From an uncultured Erysipelotrichaceae bacterium (GTDB taxonomy: Bacteria > Bacillota_I > Bacilli_A > RF39 > UBA660): a stretch of 6,930 nt of DNA. Location: assembly GCA_902795675.1 (NCBI GenBank), contig CADBLZ010000056.1, positions 1 through 6,930 on the forward strand, given 5' to 3'. The notes under the pieces are model-generated. The model did not search any database, had not been told where the DNA came from, and saw only the letters and a program-made list of their open reading frames with translations. Below, piece after piece: positions 1 to 6,251 of the stretch (the stretch's first letter is position 1; the number at the start of each line of letters is the position of its first letter). The translations under genes were made by a program, and so were the position numbers.

Positions 1-939
1 ACTACTTCTGAAGAAAATGAACAAACTACAGAAGTTGCTCCAGAAGTAACAAGAGCTGCTGAATATGCTAATATCGAAGATCCAGATGTTATTGAAGAAC
101 GTGCTACTACATTATATAACGAATTAAATAATGCTGGTATCATCAATCCAACAACTGGTGCTGCTTGGACTAAAGATGAAATTGCTGATTTAATCTTATT
201 CGCTAATGGATATTATATTCCTACATCAAATGAAGATATTGATCAAAAATACTTAGATATATTAAATCTATTAATTTCTCAATTAAATACAGATCAATAT
301 TTATACCATGTAGTTTATGCTAGTGGCGATGATTCATTTAGAGCTGACGCTGAAGATTGTGAAAGTGTTGAAGTAGACTTTGCTACAGCATTTGCACAAT
401 ATGGAAATAATGGTGTTTATGTATTAAATGAATGGATGCAACAAAAGAAAAACGCAATCTATGCAACAACTAGTAGAGAAGAAATGGTTGCTATCTATAA
501 TGAAGTTGGTCAAGTAATGGCTGATATTATGAAAGGTAATGGTTGCACTATATATATTGATAAAACAGAATATCATTTCACTAGTGAACAACTACTTGCT
601 AACCCTGCATCAGCATTATTACTTACAACAGATGCACAATTAATATTTGCTAACTCATTACCTGGTTTAGTAAATACTCATTGGAATGTAGAAAACAAAT
701 TCTTAAGCGATGCAGAATATGATGTTGTATCATATGATGAAATTAACGCTTGGATCAATAATGGTTGTGATTATGAATGGGGCATCGATGAAGCTGTTAC
801 TCAAGAAAATTCTAATGGTGAAACAGTATTAATGGATGGACAAACATTCGGTCAAAGAATTCAAGGAACAATTGAAGGTATGGCTCAAAACAACTTAGAA
901 ATGAACAAAGGAAAGAGCTTAACTTTAAGCGATAATTAA
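1..939 (+). CDS. Acidic protein of unknown function, 3' part (5' end outside window)
   Basis: The reading frame is open from base 1 to the TAA at 937-939, giving 312 residues. The first ATG (436) is internal and has no ribosome binding site, so the gene begins upstream of the window. The visible N-terminal stretch (about residues 1-20) is rich in Thr, Glu and Ala, like the linker that often follows a signal peptide or lipobox in exported proteins of low-GC bacteria; the signal itself cannot be seen. The rest is acidic, probably mostly helical, with no transmembrane segment and three Cys (codons 120, 182, 256). A segment around residues 145-200 (NEWMQQKKNAIYATTSREEM onward) looks like an amphipathic helix followed by a short beta stretch. 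I do not recognise the family. It lies 19 bases upstream of the cysteine-repeat surface protein on the same strand with no terminator between, so the two are probably co-transcribed. A role at the cell surface is inference only. Confidence 0.8.
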   Translation, partial: TTSEENEQTTEVAPEVTRAAEYANIEDPDVIEERATTLYNELNNAGIINPTTGAAWTKDEIADLILFANGYYIPTSNEDIDQKYLDILNLLISQLNTDQYLYHVVYASGDDSFRADAEDCESVEVDFATAFAQYGNNGVYVLNEWMQQKKNAIYATTSREEMVAIYNEVGQVMADIMKGNGCTIYIDKTEYHFTSEQLLANPASALLLTTDAQLIFANSLPGLVNTHWNVENKFLSDAEYDVVSYDEINAWINNGCDYEWGIDEAVTQENSNGETVLMDGQTFGQRIQGTIEGMAQNNLEMNKGKSLTLSDN

Positions 940-944
940 TATAT

Positions 945-950
945 AGGAGG
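945..950 (+). promoter_or_regulatory. Ribosome binding site that fixes the start of the repeat protein
   Basis: AGGAGG lies 8 bases before the ATG at 959-961, which is ideal spacing. The in-frame TTG at 953 would lie only 2 bases from it, too close to be used. The start is therefore ATG 959, two codons inside the longest open frame. Confidence 0.85.
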
Positions 951-958
951 TTTTGGTT

Positions 959-2974
959 ATGTACGAAGAAAATAATGTAACATATAGAGTTGGTATTAAC
1001 TGGAAAGATATTATTATTAAAGTTATCTTATTAATAATATTCTTAGTTCTTCTAATTTGGTTATTCCCTAGAAACGACATGGAAGTATTCTATGATGAAG
1101 TTTATAGAGATAACATTAATACAATGAAAGAAGCTGCTACTAGTTATTATACTAAGTCTAGACTACCACAAACTGTAGGTAGTAAAACATCTATGACTCT
1201 TAAAGAAATGGTTGATAATCATTTATTAATAAGATTCACAGATAAAAACAAAAAATATTGTGACGAAACTAGTTCTAAAGTTGAAGTTACAAAAACATCT
1301 GAAGATGAATATGTATTAAAGGTTGAACTTAACTGTGGAAGCCAAAAAGATTATATTCTAGAAACTATCGGATGTCATGATACTTGTGTTGGTACAAATT
1401 GTGCTAAAGAATCAAAGAAAGATGACGAAGTATCTAAAAAAGAAGATGACAAAAACACTGGCGACGGCGCTTACACTATCCCATCTTCAGAAGTATACGG
1501 TGAAGACGTATCAGTAAAAGGAAACATTTACAAAGTTAAAACTACTTACTATCAATTTAGAAAAGCAATTGTAACTAGTAAAGTTTCATATACTTGTCCA
1601 TCAGGATATGTATTAAATGGTACTAAATGTACTAGAACTGCAACTGGTGCAACAATCGACGCTACTCCAGTTTATGGTCCAGATCAAACTATAACTACAG
1701 ATGCTAAAAAATCTGATGGTTCAACTAAAGTAGTTTATGCTGATCCAATCAAAACAAAGGTTGGAACTGAATATAGTTGTCCTGAAGGATATACTAGAAA
1801 CGGTTCTTACTGTATTAAATATACAGATGCTACTCCAAGTACTGATGTAACATATACTTGTCCATCTGGTTATACACTAAATGGTACTAGTTGTTATAAA
1901 TTAACAAATGCTACAAAACAAAATCATTATAGTTGTCCAAATGGTGGAACACTTCAAGGAGACAAATGTGTTGTAACTCAAACAAGAGACGAAAGTTATA
2001 ATGCTACTCCACATACGACTTATAGTTGTCCAAATGGTGGTTCATTAAGTGGAACTCAATGTATTGTAACAAGTTCTTATGCTGCTACTCCAAATGTAGT
2101 ATATGGTGCATGGCAAAATGCTGGTGTTAAATATTACACATCAAGTGGTAAAGCTTATACAGGAACTACTTCTAAATTAGTTCTTCAAGGTGCTATTTCA
2201 GGTGCTGCTTGTGGTGCTCCTTGTGGAAACAAAGGTATCTGGTATAAATATATTTACTATACAAGATCTCAATCAACTACTTATAGTTGTCCAAATGGTG
2301 GAACACTTCAAGGTAGTCAATGTGTTAAATCAAGTTCTTATGCTGCTACTCCACATACAACTTATAGTTGTCCAAACGGTGGTACTTTAAGTGGAACTAG
2401 ATGTATTAAACAAGGTACTACAACTTCTAGTTATCCAGCTAAAAATGATGTAACTTACACTTGTCCAAATGGTGGTGTTCTTGAAGGAACTCAATGTAGA
2501 ATTACTATTGCTGCTACACCAAGTAGTAATGTAACTTACAGTTGTCCAAACGGTGGTGTTCTTGAAGGAAATAAATGTAAGATAACAATCAATGCTACAC
2601 CAAAAGATGTTTACTCTTACACTTGTCCTGAAGGATATACTAAATCTGGTGAAGGTGAAAACACTAAGTGTTCAAAAACTATCTCAACTCCAGGTGAATA
2701 CTACTGTGAAGATCCTGAAGCAACACTTCAAGGTGACAAATGTGTTAAAGTTGTAAAAGGTAAAATAGATCATTATACTTGTCCTGATGATTCATATACA
2801 TTATATGGTGACAAGTGTGTTAAAAATACAACTGAAACAATCGACGCTACAGCTACAACAACTTACCAAACTTCATACCAATATACTTGGTCTAAATCAA
2901 CTACATTAGCTGGTTGGGAATTCACTGGTAAAACAAAAGTTGTAGAAAGCGACTATGTTGCAGGTCAACAATAA
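959..2974 (+). CDS. Membrane-anchored surface protein: pseudopilin-like head, twelve CPxGxxLxGxxC repeats
   Basis: This is a 671-residue protein, started at ATG 959 because of AGGAGG at 945-950. Residues 1-17 are cytoplasmic and 18-36 form one hydrophobic helix followed by Pro-Arg, with no signal peptidase site, so it should be an N-in/C-out anchor. Residues about 42-143 (helix, RLP, MTLKEM, FTDKN, then Cys 101, 126, 139 and 143) resemble the globular half of type IV pilins/pseudopilins, seen in my recollection at the front of surface proteins of uncultured gut Bacillota. A Lys/Asp/Glu-rich linker (about 149-170) follows. Residues 211-620 carry twelve repeats of Y-[ST]-C-P-x-G-[GY]-x-L-x-G-x-x-C, separated by spacers often containing ATP (Ala-Thr-Pro). 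A 73-residue insert with CGAPC sits between repeats 5 and 6. The tail has a YQYTWS...LAGWEFTGKT motif and no LPxTG sorting signal. It is second in an operon and ends in tandem TAA stops before a terminator. The function is unknown; adhesin or envelope scaffold is inference. Confidence 0.9.
   Translation: MYEENNVTYRVGINWKDIIIKVILLIIFLVLLIWLFPRNDMEVFYDEVYRDNINTMKEAATSYYTKSRLPQTVGSKTSMTLKEMVDNHLLIRFTDKNKKYCDETSSKVEVTKTSEDEYVLKVELNCGSQKDYILETIGCHDTCVGTNCAKESKKDDEVSKKEDDKNTGDGAYTIPSSEVYGEDVSVKGNIYKVKTTYYQFRKAIVTSKVSYTCPSGYVLNGTKCTRTATGATIDATPVYGPDQTITTDAKKSDGSTKVVYADPIKTKVGTEYSCPEGYTRNGSYCIKYTDATPSTDVTYTCPSGYTLNGTSCYKLTNATKQNHYSCPNGGTLQGDKCVVTQTRDESYNATPHTTYSCPNGGSLSGTQCIVTSSYAATPNVVYGAWQNAGVKYYTSSGKAYTGTTSKLVLQGAISGAACGAPCGNKGIWYKYIYYTRSQSTTYSCPNGGTLQGSQCVKSSSYAATPHTTYSCPNGGTLSGTRCIKQGTTTSSYPAKNDVTYTCPNGGVLEGTQCRITIAATPSSNVTYSCPNGGVLEGNKCKITINATPKDVYSYTCPEGYTKSGEGENTKCSKTISTPGEYYCEDPEATLQGDKCVKVVKGKIDHYTCPDDSYTLYGDKCVKNTTETIDATATTTYQTSYQYTWSKSTTLAGWEFTGKTKVVESDYVAGQQ
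1589..2818 (+). repeat. Twelve-copy cysteine repeat array inside the surface protein gene
   Basis: Copies (first Tyr codon to second Cys codon) are at 1589-1630, 1772-1813, 1853-1894, 1928-1969, 2021-2062, 2282-2323, 2363-2404, 2456-2497, 2537-2578, 2618-2671, 2699-2743 and 2774-2818. Copies 1-9 are all 42 bases (14 codons). Copies 10-12 are longer and more diverged; copy 10 has a four-residue GEGE-type insertion, and copies 11 and 12 have lost the Gly of CPxG. Copies 4-9 use Gly-Gly after Asn (CPNGG), whereas 1-3 use Gly-Tyr. Spacing between copies varies, so this is a protein repeat with flexible spacers rather than a strict DNA tandem repeat, although several copies share long near-identical DNA. 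Confidence 0.9.
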
Positions 2975-2984
2975 TAACCAAACT

Positions 2985-3013
2985 AAAAAGATGATTTAAA
3001 TATCATCTTTTTT
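2985..3013 (+). terminator. Intrinsic terminator of the surface protein operon
   Basis: An 11-bp stem (2985-2995 with 3002-3012) closes on the loop TTAAAT and runs into a T tract at 3008-3013, eight bases after the tandem stop codons. The stem is A/T-rich, and because its left arm starts with five A it could also stop reverse transcription. Confidence 0.8.
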
Positions 3014-3017
3014 ATTT

Positions 3018-3039
3018 GCTTAAAACACCTATTTTAAGC
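3018..3039. repeat. Short inverted repeat between the convergent operons
   Basis: GCTTAAAA (3018-3025) and TTTTAAGC (3032-3039) are perfect 8-base complements around the loop CACCTA. No T tract follows on either strand, so it is not a standard terminator. It is an extra hairpin in the 135-base convergent gap; nothing else is seen in 3040-3084. Confidence 0.45.
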
Positions 3040-3084
3040 CATTCTAAACCTTATTTCCAAAACAAGTATAAATCCTTATCCCAC

Positions 3085-3111
3085 TAAAAAAGATAGCTCT
3101 AGCTATCTTTT
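3085..3111 (-). terminator. Intrinsic terminator of the ltaS-like operon, overlapping the last stop codon
   Basis: Read on the minus strand, a 10-bp stem (3111-3102 with 3097-3088) around a four-base loop is followed by a T run from the A tract 3085-3090. Two bases of the TAA stop codon (3112-3110) of the 226-residue gene lie in the 5' arm. Together with 2985-3013, each of the two convergent operons has its own terminator. Confidence 0.8.
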
Positions 3112-3790
3112 AATCATCATATTTAGGTTTTAAAGTTGGTTGAAAGTCTACAACACTTAATTTATTACTTCCATTATCTCTAACTACAATAATAGAACCT
3201 TCATCATCGTATCCTAAATCTTCTTTATAAGTCCATGTTACCTTAACTAAATAACCATCAACAACTTCCTTACCAAGTAAGTATTTAGTTTCTTCTGTAC
3301 TAACTGTTTCAATACTCTTAACTTCTGGTAATGTTTGTTTACGATCACCATATGAATTATCTATCATTGTCTTATATAAAGTATCAATTACCTTTTGACT
3401 ATACATATCTCTTTTATCTTTGTAGAAGTATTCAATACCACCTACATCATATTTATTTACTTTAGTATCTAAAGTATATAAATCGATAACGAACATTCTA
3501 GCAACTTCCGTTGCATATTTTTCCATATCAACATCTTTTTCTTTTAATAATGCTTTTAATACTTTATATTCATCAGTATATAACTTAGTATCATTATCAC
3601 TTATTGAATAACCATATTCATCAAGTGAATCTAAGATCTTAATTTCAACTTTTTCTTTCTTTTTATTAAATACCTTAGTATATAGGAAATAACCTCCTAC
3701 ACTAACTAAAACAAGTATTATAAGAGTAATAACAAAACCTTTAACTCTCTTTTTACTCTTTGATTGCTCAGTTTCCACTAATCTCGCCAT
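3110..3790 (-). CDS. Single-pass membrane protein of unknown function, coupled to the LtaS-like gene
   Basis: This is a 226-residue protein starting at the ATG 3790-3788. Residues 1-17 are basic and cytoplasmic, 18-38 form one hydrophobic helix, and a Lys-rich patch (NKKKEKVE) follows; the remaining about 180 residues should be extracellular. That part has a helical first half (about 70-145) and a beta-rich end (YLVKVTWTYKE, SIIVVRDN, KLSVVDFQ). The layout suggests an NTF2-like or similar alpha+beta cone fold, but this is a guess from pattern. There are no Cys. Its start lies 23 bases inside the end of the upstream LtaS-like gene, with AGGAGGGG (3808-3801) 10 bases before the ATG, so translation is probably coupled. 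Its stop overlaps the operon terminator. The coupling suggests a partner or accessory protein of the enzyme, but no family is recognised. Confidence 0.85.
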   Translation of the reverse strand: MARLVETEQSKSKKRVKGFVITLIILVLVSVGGYFLYTKVFNKKKEKVEIKILDSLDEYGYSISDNDTKLYTDEYKVLKALLKEKDVDMEKYATEVARMFVIDLYTLDTKVNKYDVGGIEYFYKDKRDMYSQKVIDTLYKTMIDNSYGDRKQTLPEVKSIETVSTEETKYLLGKEVVDGYLVKVTWTYKEDLGYDDEGSIIVVRDNGSNKLSVVDFQPTLKPKYDD

Positions 3791-5849
3791 TATCTTGTGA
3801 CCCCTCCTCTAAATCTTCTTTTATTAAATCAAATACAATAATATCATTAGAAACACTTAAACGTTTCTCTGCATATTCTTTTAAGTTACTAATATAATCT
3901 TCATCAATAACTGGCATACTACCATCTGCTTGAGGAATAGTAACATAACTACCTGTAGTTGCACTATAGTAAACTTTATTAGTAATAAAGTCTCCTGAAG
4001 GGAAAATAACAACATTATTATCTTTAGTATCATAAATATCATGACCTAAAGCATATTTAGAACTAAATCCCATCATATTACCAATAGTTGGTAATACATC
4101 ATACATACCCATAACATTATGATTAACACCCTTAAGTTTTCTCATAACATCTTGATTCTTAGTCCATATTATTAATGGAGTATTCTTATTTAAATCATTA
4201 GCGAAGTTATCATAATTAACATAACCATCGTCGCCTTCTCTTCTAACACTACCAGTTTCAGTATCATAATTATAGTAGTATTGGAATTCTTTCTTAGCTA
4301 ACTTAGCATAATGGTCTCCATAGAACACAAATACTGTATTGTTATAATAATCAGGATTATTTTGAATATATTCTAAGAAAGTACCTAAAGCCATATCACC
4401 ATAGTGAGCACTTCTTAAATAATTACCTAAATCAGTATCATCTAAATAATCATCAGTAACTTCGTTACCCTTCTTATTAATATATGTATTAGTTAAATCT
4501 AATCTACCAAAATAATCATAACCTTCTTTATTATAAGGTGTAGCAGCAAATGGTGAATGGTTACTTAATTGTAGAATAGTACCCATATATCTTTCATGTT
4601 CATCTTCAATTTTTTCTAACTTAGGTTCTAATTGTAAGAACCAATCAACATCGTTTAAACCTAGACCTAACCATCTTGGATCAGAATCATCATCACCAAT
4701 ATCAAATTGATCTTTAAATATTAATTCTTGATAACCTAATCTAGGATGCATTACATTTCTGTTCCACATACTAGATTGATTAGCGTGTGAACTAAAAGTG
4801 TAATAACCCATATCACTTAATATTTGTGGAATAGCAACAAACTTTCTATTATTATAAGAAACAAATACTGTTCCACTATTAGCAGGCATTAAAGATGTAT
4901 TTAAGGTAAACTCAGTATCACTACTAGTACCAATACTTATTTGTGGATAGAAATGATCAAAGAATAAACCATTTCTAGTTAACCAGTTAAGTGTTGGTGT
5001 TATCTCTTGATCATTAACATTTAAATCAATCAAGAATGATTGGATACTTTCCATATGTACAAAGACAATATTCATATCCTTTAATACATCAGTATATTTA
5101 TTGTTATTATGAACAGTTTCTACTGAATAGAAATCTTTAAATTCCTTAACAGCAGCATCTCTACCAAATAAAGAACTAATCTTTGGAATCATACTTTGAA
5201 CTAAATCGTTACCTTGATATAAAATAATACCAAAACGACTTACTAAGTATTCTCTATTCCATTGTTTAACTAATCTACTTATATCAGAAGACTTAATATT
5301 AACTAAAGTAAATGCAAGAATGATAATACCTACTAAGATAGTACCAGTAAACATCTTCTTGCCTTTTTCTACCTTACCAACATAAGTATAATAAGCACCA
5401 CTCTTTAATTTACTATGAATAAAGATATACATTACTGGAAATATAATATAAATAAAATCGATTATTCTAAATCTATCTACTAAAGAATCTCCAACAGACG
5501 AAACTAAAGCAAGTTCAGCTATTAAACTAAATGAAGCAAATGATGTATAGAAAATATAGTAAACAGAGTTAACAACACATATTGCTGTTATAATCCATAA
5601 CCAATTTCTAAAATACTTATACTGTTTAACTGGTTTTAAAAAATAACCAATTGATCCAATAATTACTAATAAAGCTAAATCACAAATGATTGGTTTATAA
5701 GATAAAGATTTACCTATTGTAAATCTTCTTACTAATATAGTTTCTATTAAAGCGAATATAACAAATAATAGAAACATTCTATTTGTTGAAATATATTTAG
5801 CTACTTTATTTCTAATGTTTTTAAAGAATCTAACAATTTTCTTCTTCAA
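3768..5849 (-). CDS. ltaS: LtaS-like lipoteichoic acid synthase / phosphoglycerol transferase
   Basis: LtaS-family enzymes move glycerol phosphate from phosphatidylglycerol to a growing polyglycerolphosphate chain on the outer membrane face. From TTG 5849 the protein has 693 residues. Five membrane helices lie near 24-41, 53-72, 83-104, 128-146 and 165-184, then a linker (KQWNREY..RFGI) and an extracellular sulfatase/alkaline-phosphatase-fold domain from about 258. Visible active-site pieces are VHMES (Glu267), GTSSDTEF (nucleophile position Ser309), SMWNR (Trp362, Arg364), NHSPF (His431) and YGDHY (Asp512, His513), matching S. aureus LtaS Glu255, Thr300, Trp354/Arg356, His416 and Asp475/His476. 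Ser replaces the usual Thr. A GTG at 5867 opens the frame six codons earlier, but it sits about at the predicted transcript start; GAGAAGG at 5865-5859 suits TTG 5849. The gene leads a two-gene operon. The exact product (LTA or a related glycerol-phosphate polymer) is not settled by sequence, so the symbol is a family label. Confidence 0.9.
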   Translation of the reverse strand: MKKKIVRFFKNIRNKVAKYISTNRMFLLFVIFALIETILVRRFTIGKSLSYKPIICDLALLVIIGSIGYFLKPVKQYKYFRNWLWIITAICVVNSVYYIFYTSFASFSLIAELALVSSVGDSLVDRFRIIDFIYIIFPVMYIFIHSKLKSGAYYTYVGKVEKGKKMFTGTILVGIIILAFTLVNIKSSDISRLVKQWNREYLVSRFGIILYQGNDLVQSMIPKISSLFGRDAAVKEFKDFYSVETVHNNNKYTDVLKDMNIVFVHMESIQSFLIDLNVNDQEITPTLNWLTRNGLFFDHFYPQISIGTSSDTEFTLNTSLMPANSGTVFVSYNNRKFVAIPQILSDMGYYTFSSHANQSSMWNRNVMHPRLGYQELIFKDQFDIGDDDSDPRWLGLGLNDVDWFLQLEPKLEKIEDEHERYMGTILQLSNHSPFAATPYNKEGYDYFGRLDLTNTYINKKGNEVTDDYLDDTDLGNYLRSAHYGDMALGTFLEYIQNNPDYYNNTVFVFYGDHYAKLAKKEFQYYYNYDTETGSVRREGDDGYVNYDNFANDLNKNTPLIIWTKNQDVMRKLKGVNHNVMGMYDVLPTIGNMMGFSSKYALGHDIYDTKDNNVVIFPSGDFITNKVYYSATTGSYVTIPQADGSMPVIDEDYISNLKEYAEKRLSVSNDIIVFDLIKEDLEEGSQDNGEISGN
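3801..3808 (-). promoter_or_regulatory. Ribosome binding site of the 226-residue gene, inside the upstream coding region
   Basis: AGGAGGGG on the minus strand ends 10 bases before ATG 3790. It also encodes the Glu-Glu-Gly near the C-terminus of the LtaS-like protein, which explains that enzyme's short acidic/glycine tail and supports translational coupling. Confidence 0.75.
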
Positions 5850-5858
5850 ATTATTCAA

Positions 5859-5865
5859 CCTTCTC
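5859..5865 (-). promoter_or_regulatory. Ribosome binding site supporting the TTG start of the LtaS-like gene
   Basis: GAGAAGG on the minus strand ends 9 bases before TTG 5849. No purine-rich site precedes the alternative GTG at 5867; upstream of that is the -10 box. One mismatch to AGGAGG leaves some doubt. Confidence 0.55.
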
Positions 5866-5874
5866 ACATGAGTA

Positions 5875-5903
5875 ATTATACCATATTCATTAATTATTTA
5901 AAA
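5875..5903 (-). promoter_or_regulatory. Extended -10 promoter of the LtaS-like operon
   Basis: On the minus strand TGG-TATAAT gives a perfect -10 box (5880-5875) with the TGn extension just upstream. The hexamer 17 bases further up (TTTTAA, 5903-5898) is a poor -35. The predicted transcript start is about 5868, giving a leader of about 19 bases to TTG 5849. The gap to the divergent tRNA promoter is only about 15 bases. Confidence 0.65.
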
Positions 5904-5917
5904 TAACAAAAAACTAC

Positions 5918-5946
5918 TTGCATTTAGGATTATTATTTGATATATT
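5918..5946 (+). promoter_or_regulatory. Promoter of the tRNA-Gly gene
   Basis: TTGCAT (5918-5923) and TATATT (5941-5946) are exactly 17 bases apart, and TGA just before TATATT gives an extended -10. The transcript should start near 5953, leaving only a few bases ahead of the mature tRNA. Confidence 0.7.
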
Positions 5947-5956
5947 AATAACACAT

Positions 5957-6030
5957 GCAGGTGTGGTTCAATGGTAGAATGTGACCTTGCCAAGGTCGAG
6001 ACGGGAGTCCGATTCTCCTCACTTGCTCCA
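5957..6030 (+). tRNA. tRNA-Gly (anticodon GCC), with encoded CCA end
   Basis: The 74-base gene folds as a full cloverleaf. The acceptor stem pairs GCAGGTG with CACTTGC (one G-T), with discriminator T and an encoded CCA (6028-6030). The D arm is GTTC/GAAT with G18-G19 present. The anticodon stem TGACC/GGTCG holds the loop TTGCCAA, giving anticodon GCC, which reads GGC and GGT. The variable loop is AGAC. The T stem GGGAG/CTCCT holds the loop TCCGATT. The oddity is that loop: the usual T at position 55, which becomes pseudouridine, is C. A dedicated promoter lies just upstream and a terminator just downstream, so this is a single-gene transcript. Confidence 0.95.
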
Positions 6031-6040
6031 TTTTGAATAA

Positions 6041-6069
6041 AAAAAGTAGTTCTTAATGAACTACTTTTT
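6041..6069. terminator. Bidirectional terminator shared by tRNA-Gly and the 63-residue gene
   Basis: A perfect 12-bp stem (6041-6052 with 6058-6069) encloses the loop TTAAT. On the plus strand it ends in T (6065-6069) and stops the tRNA transcript 11 bases after CCA. On the minus strand it ends in the T run from the A tract 6039-6045 and stops the small gene. The TAA stop codon of that gene (6055-6053) lies in the loop, and its last codons form one arm. Confidence 0.85.
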
Positions 6070-6244
6070 CTTTGTCTTTTTTTTTAAGTGAACCAATAAT
6101 AGAACCCATAACAAAACCTACAGTAACACCTATACACATTCCAATCTTAGGATGCGAAGATATATTACCTATTAATCCACCAGCGAACATAGCTATTACC
6201 ATGCTCAAAAATACAATAATTGATAACCTATTTTCTTTTTCCAT
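6053..6244 (-). CDS. Small two-helix membrane protein with a perfect glycine zipper
   Basis: This is a 63-residue protein from ATG 6244-6242, with AGGAGA (6257-6252) 7 bases upstream and an extended -10 promoter before that, so it is a real gene rather than a shadow; the plus-strand frame over the same bases has no such signals. Helix 1 covers about residues 7-27. A short turn (ISSHPK) follows, then helix 2 at about 34-52 with Gly at 35, 39, 43, 47 and 51, an unbroken GxxxG ladder typical of tightly packed or oligomeric membrane helices. The C-terminus (KKKDKEK) is basic, which by the positive-inside rule places both ends in the cytoplasm. The last codons and the stop are built into the shared terminator. 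No family is recognised; its job could be a membrane oligomer, toxin-like peptide or small regulator, none of which the sequence decides. Confidence 0.8.
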   Translation of the reverse strand: MEKENRLSIIVFLSMVIAMFAGGLIGNISSHPKIGMCIGVTVGFVMGSIIGSLKKKDKEKVVH

Positions 6245-6251
6245 TTTTAAT

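Noticed and set aside
436..939. A separate 167-residue gene starting at ATG 436
   Set aside because: The frame is open back to base 1 with the same composition, and no ribosome binding site precedes 436. It is the end of a longer gene.
2190..2390. 66-codon plus-strand frame inside the repeat protein gene
   Set aside because: It is a shadow frame over the repeats, no ribosome binding site was found, and its Val/Leu-rich composition comes from reading the repeats out of frame.
1589..2818. CRISPR array
   Set aside because: The repeats are in-frame coding repeats with diverged copies and coding spacers of variable length; the DNA is not palindromic or strictly conserved.
3018..3039. Third terminator or attachment site between the convergent operons
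   Set aside because: The hairpin has no T tract, and no direct repeats or integrase are nearby. It is kept only as an inverted repeat.
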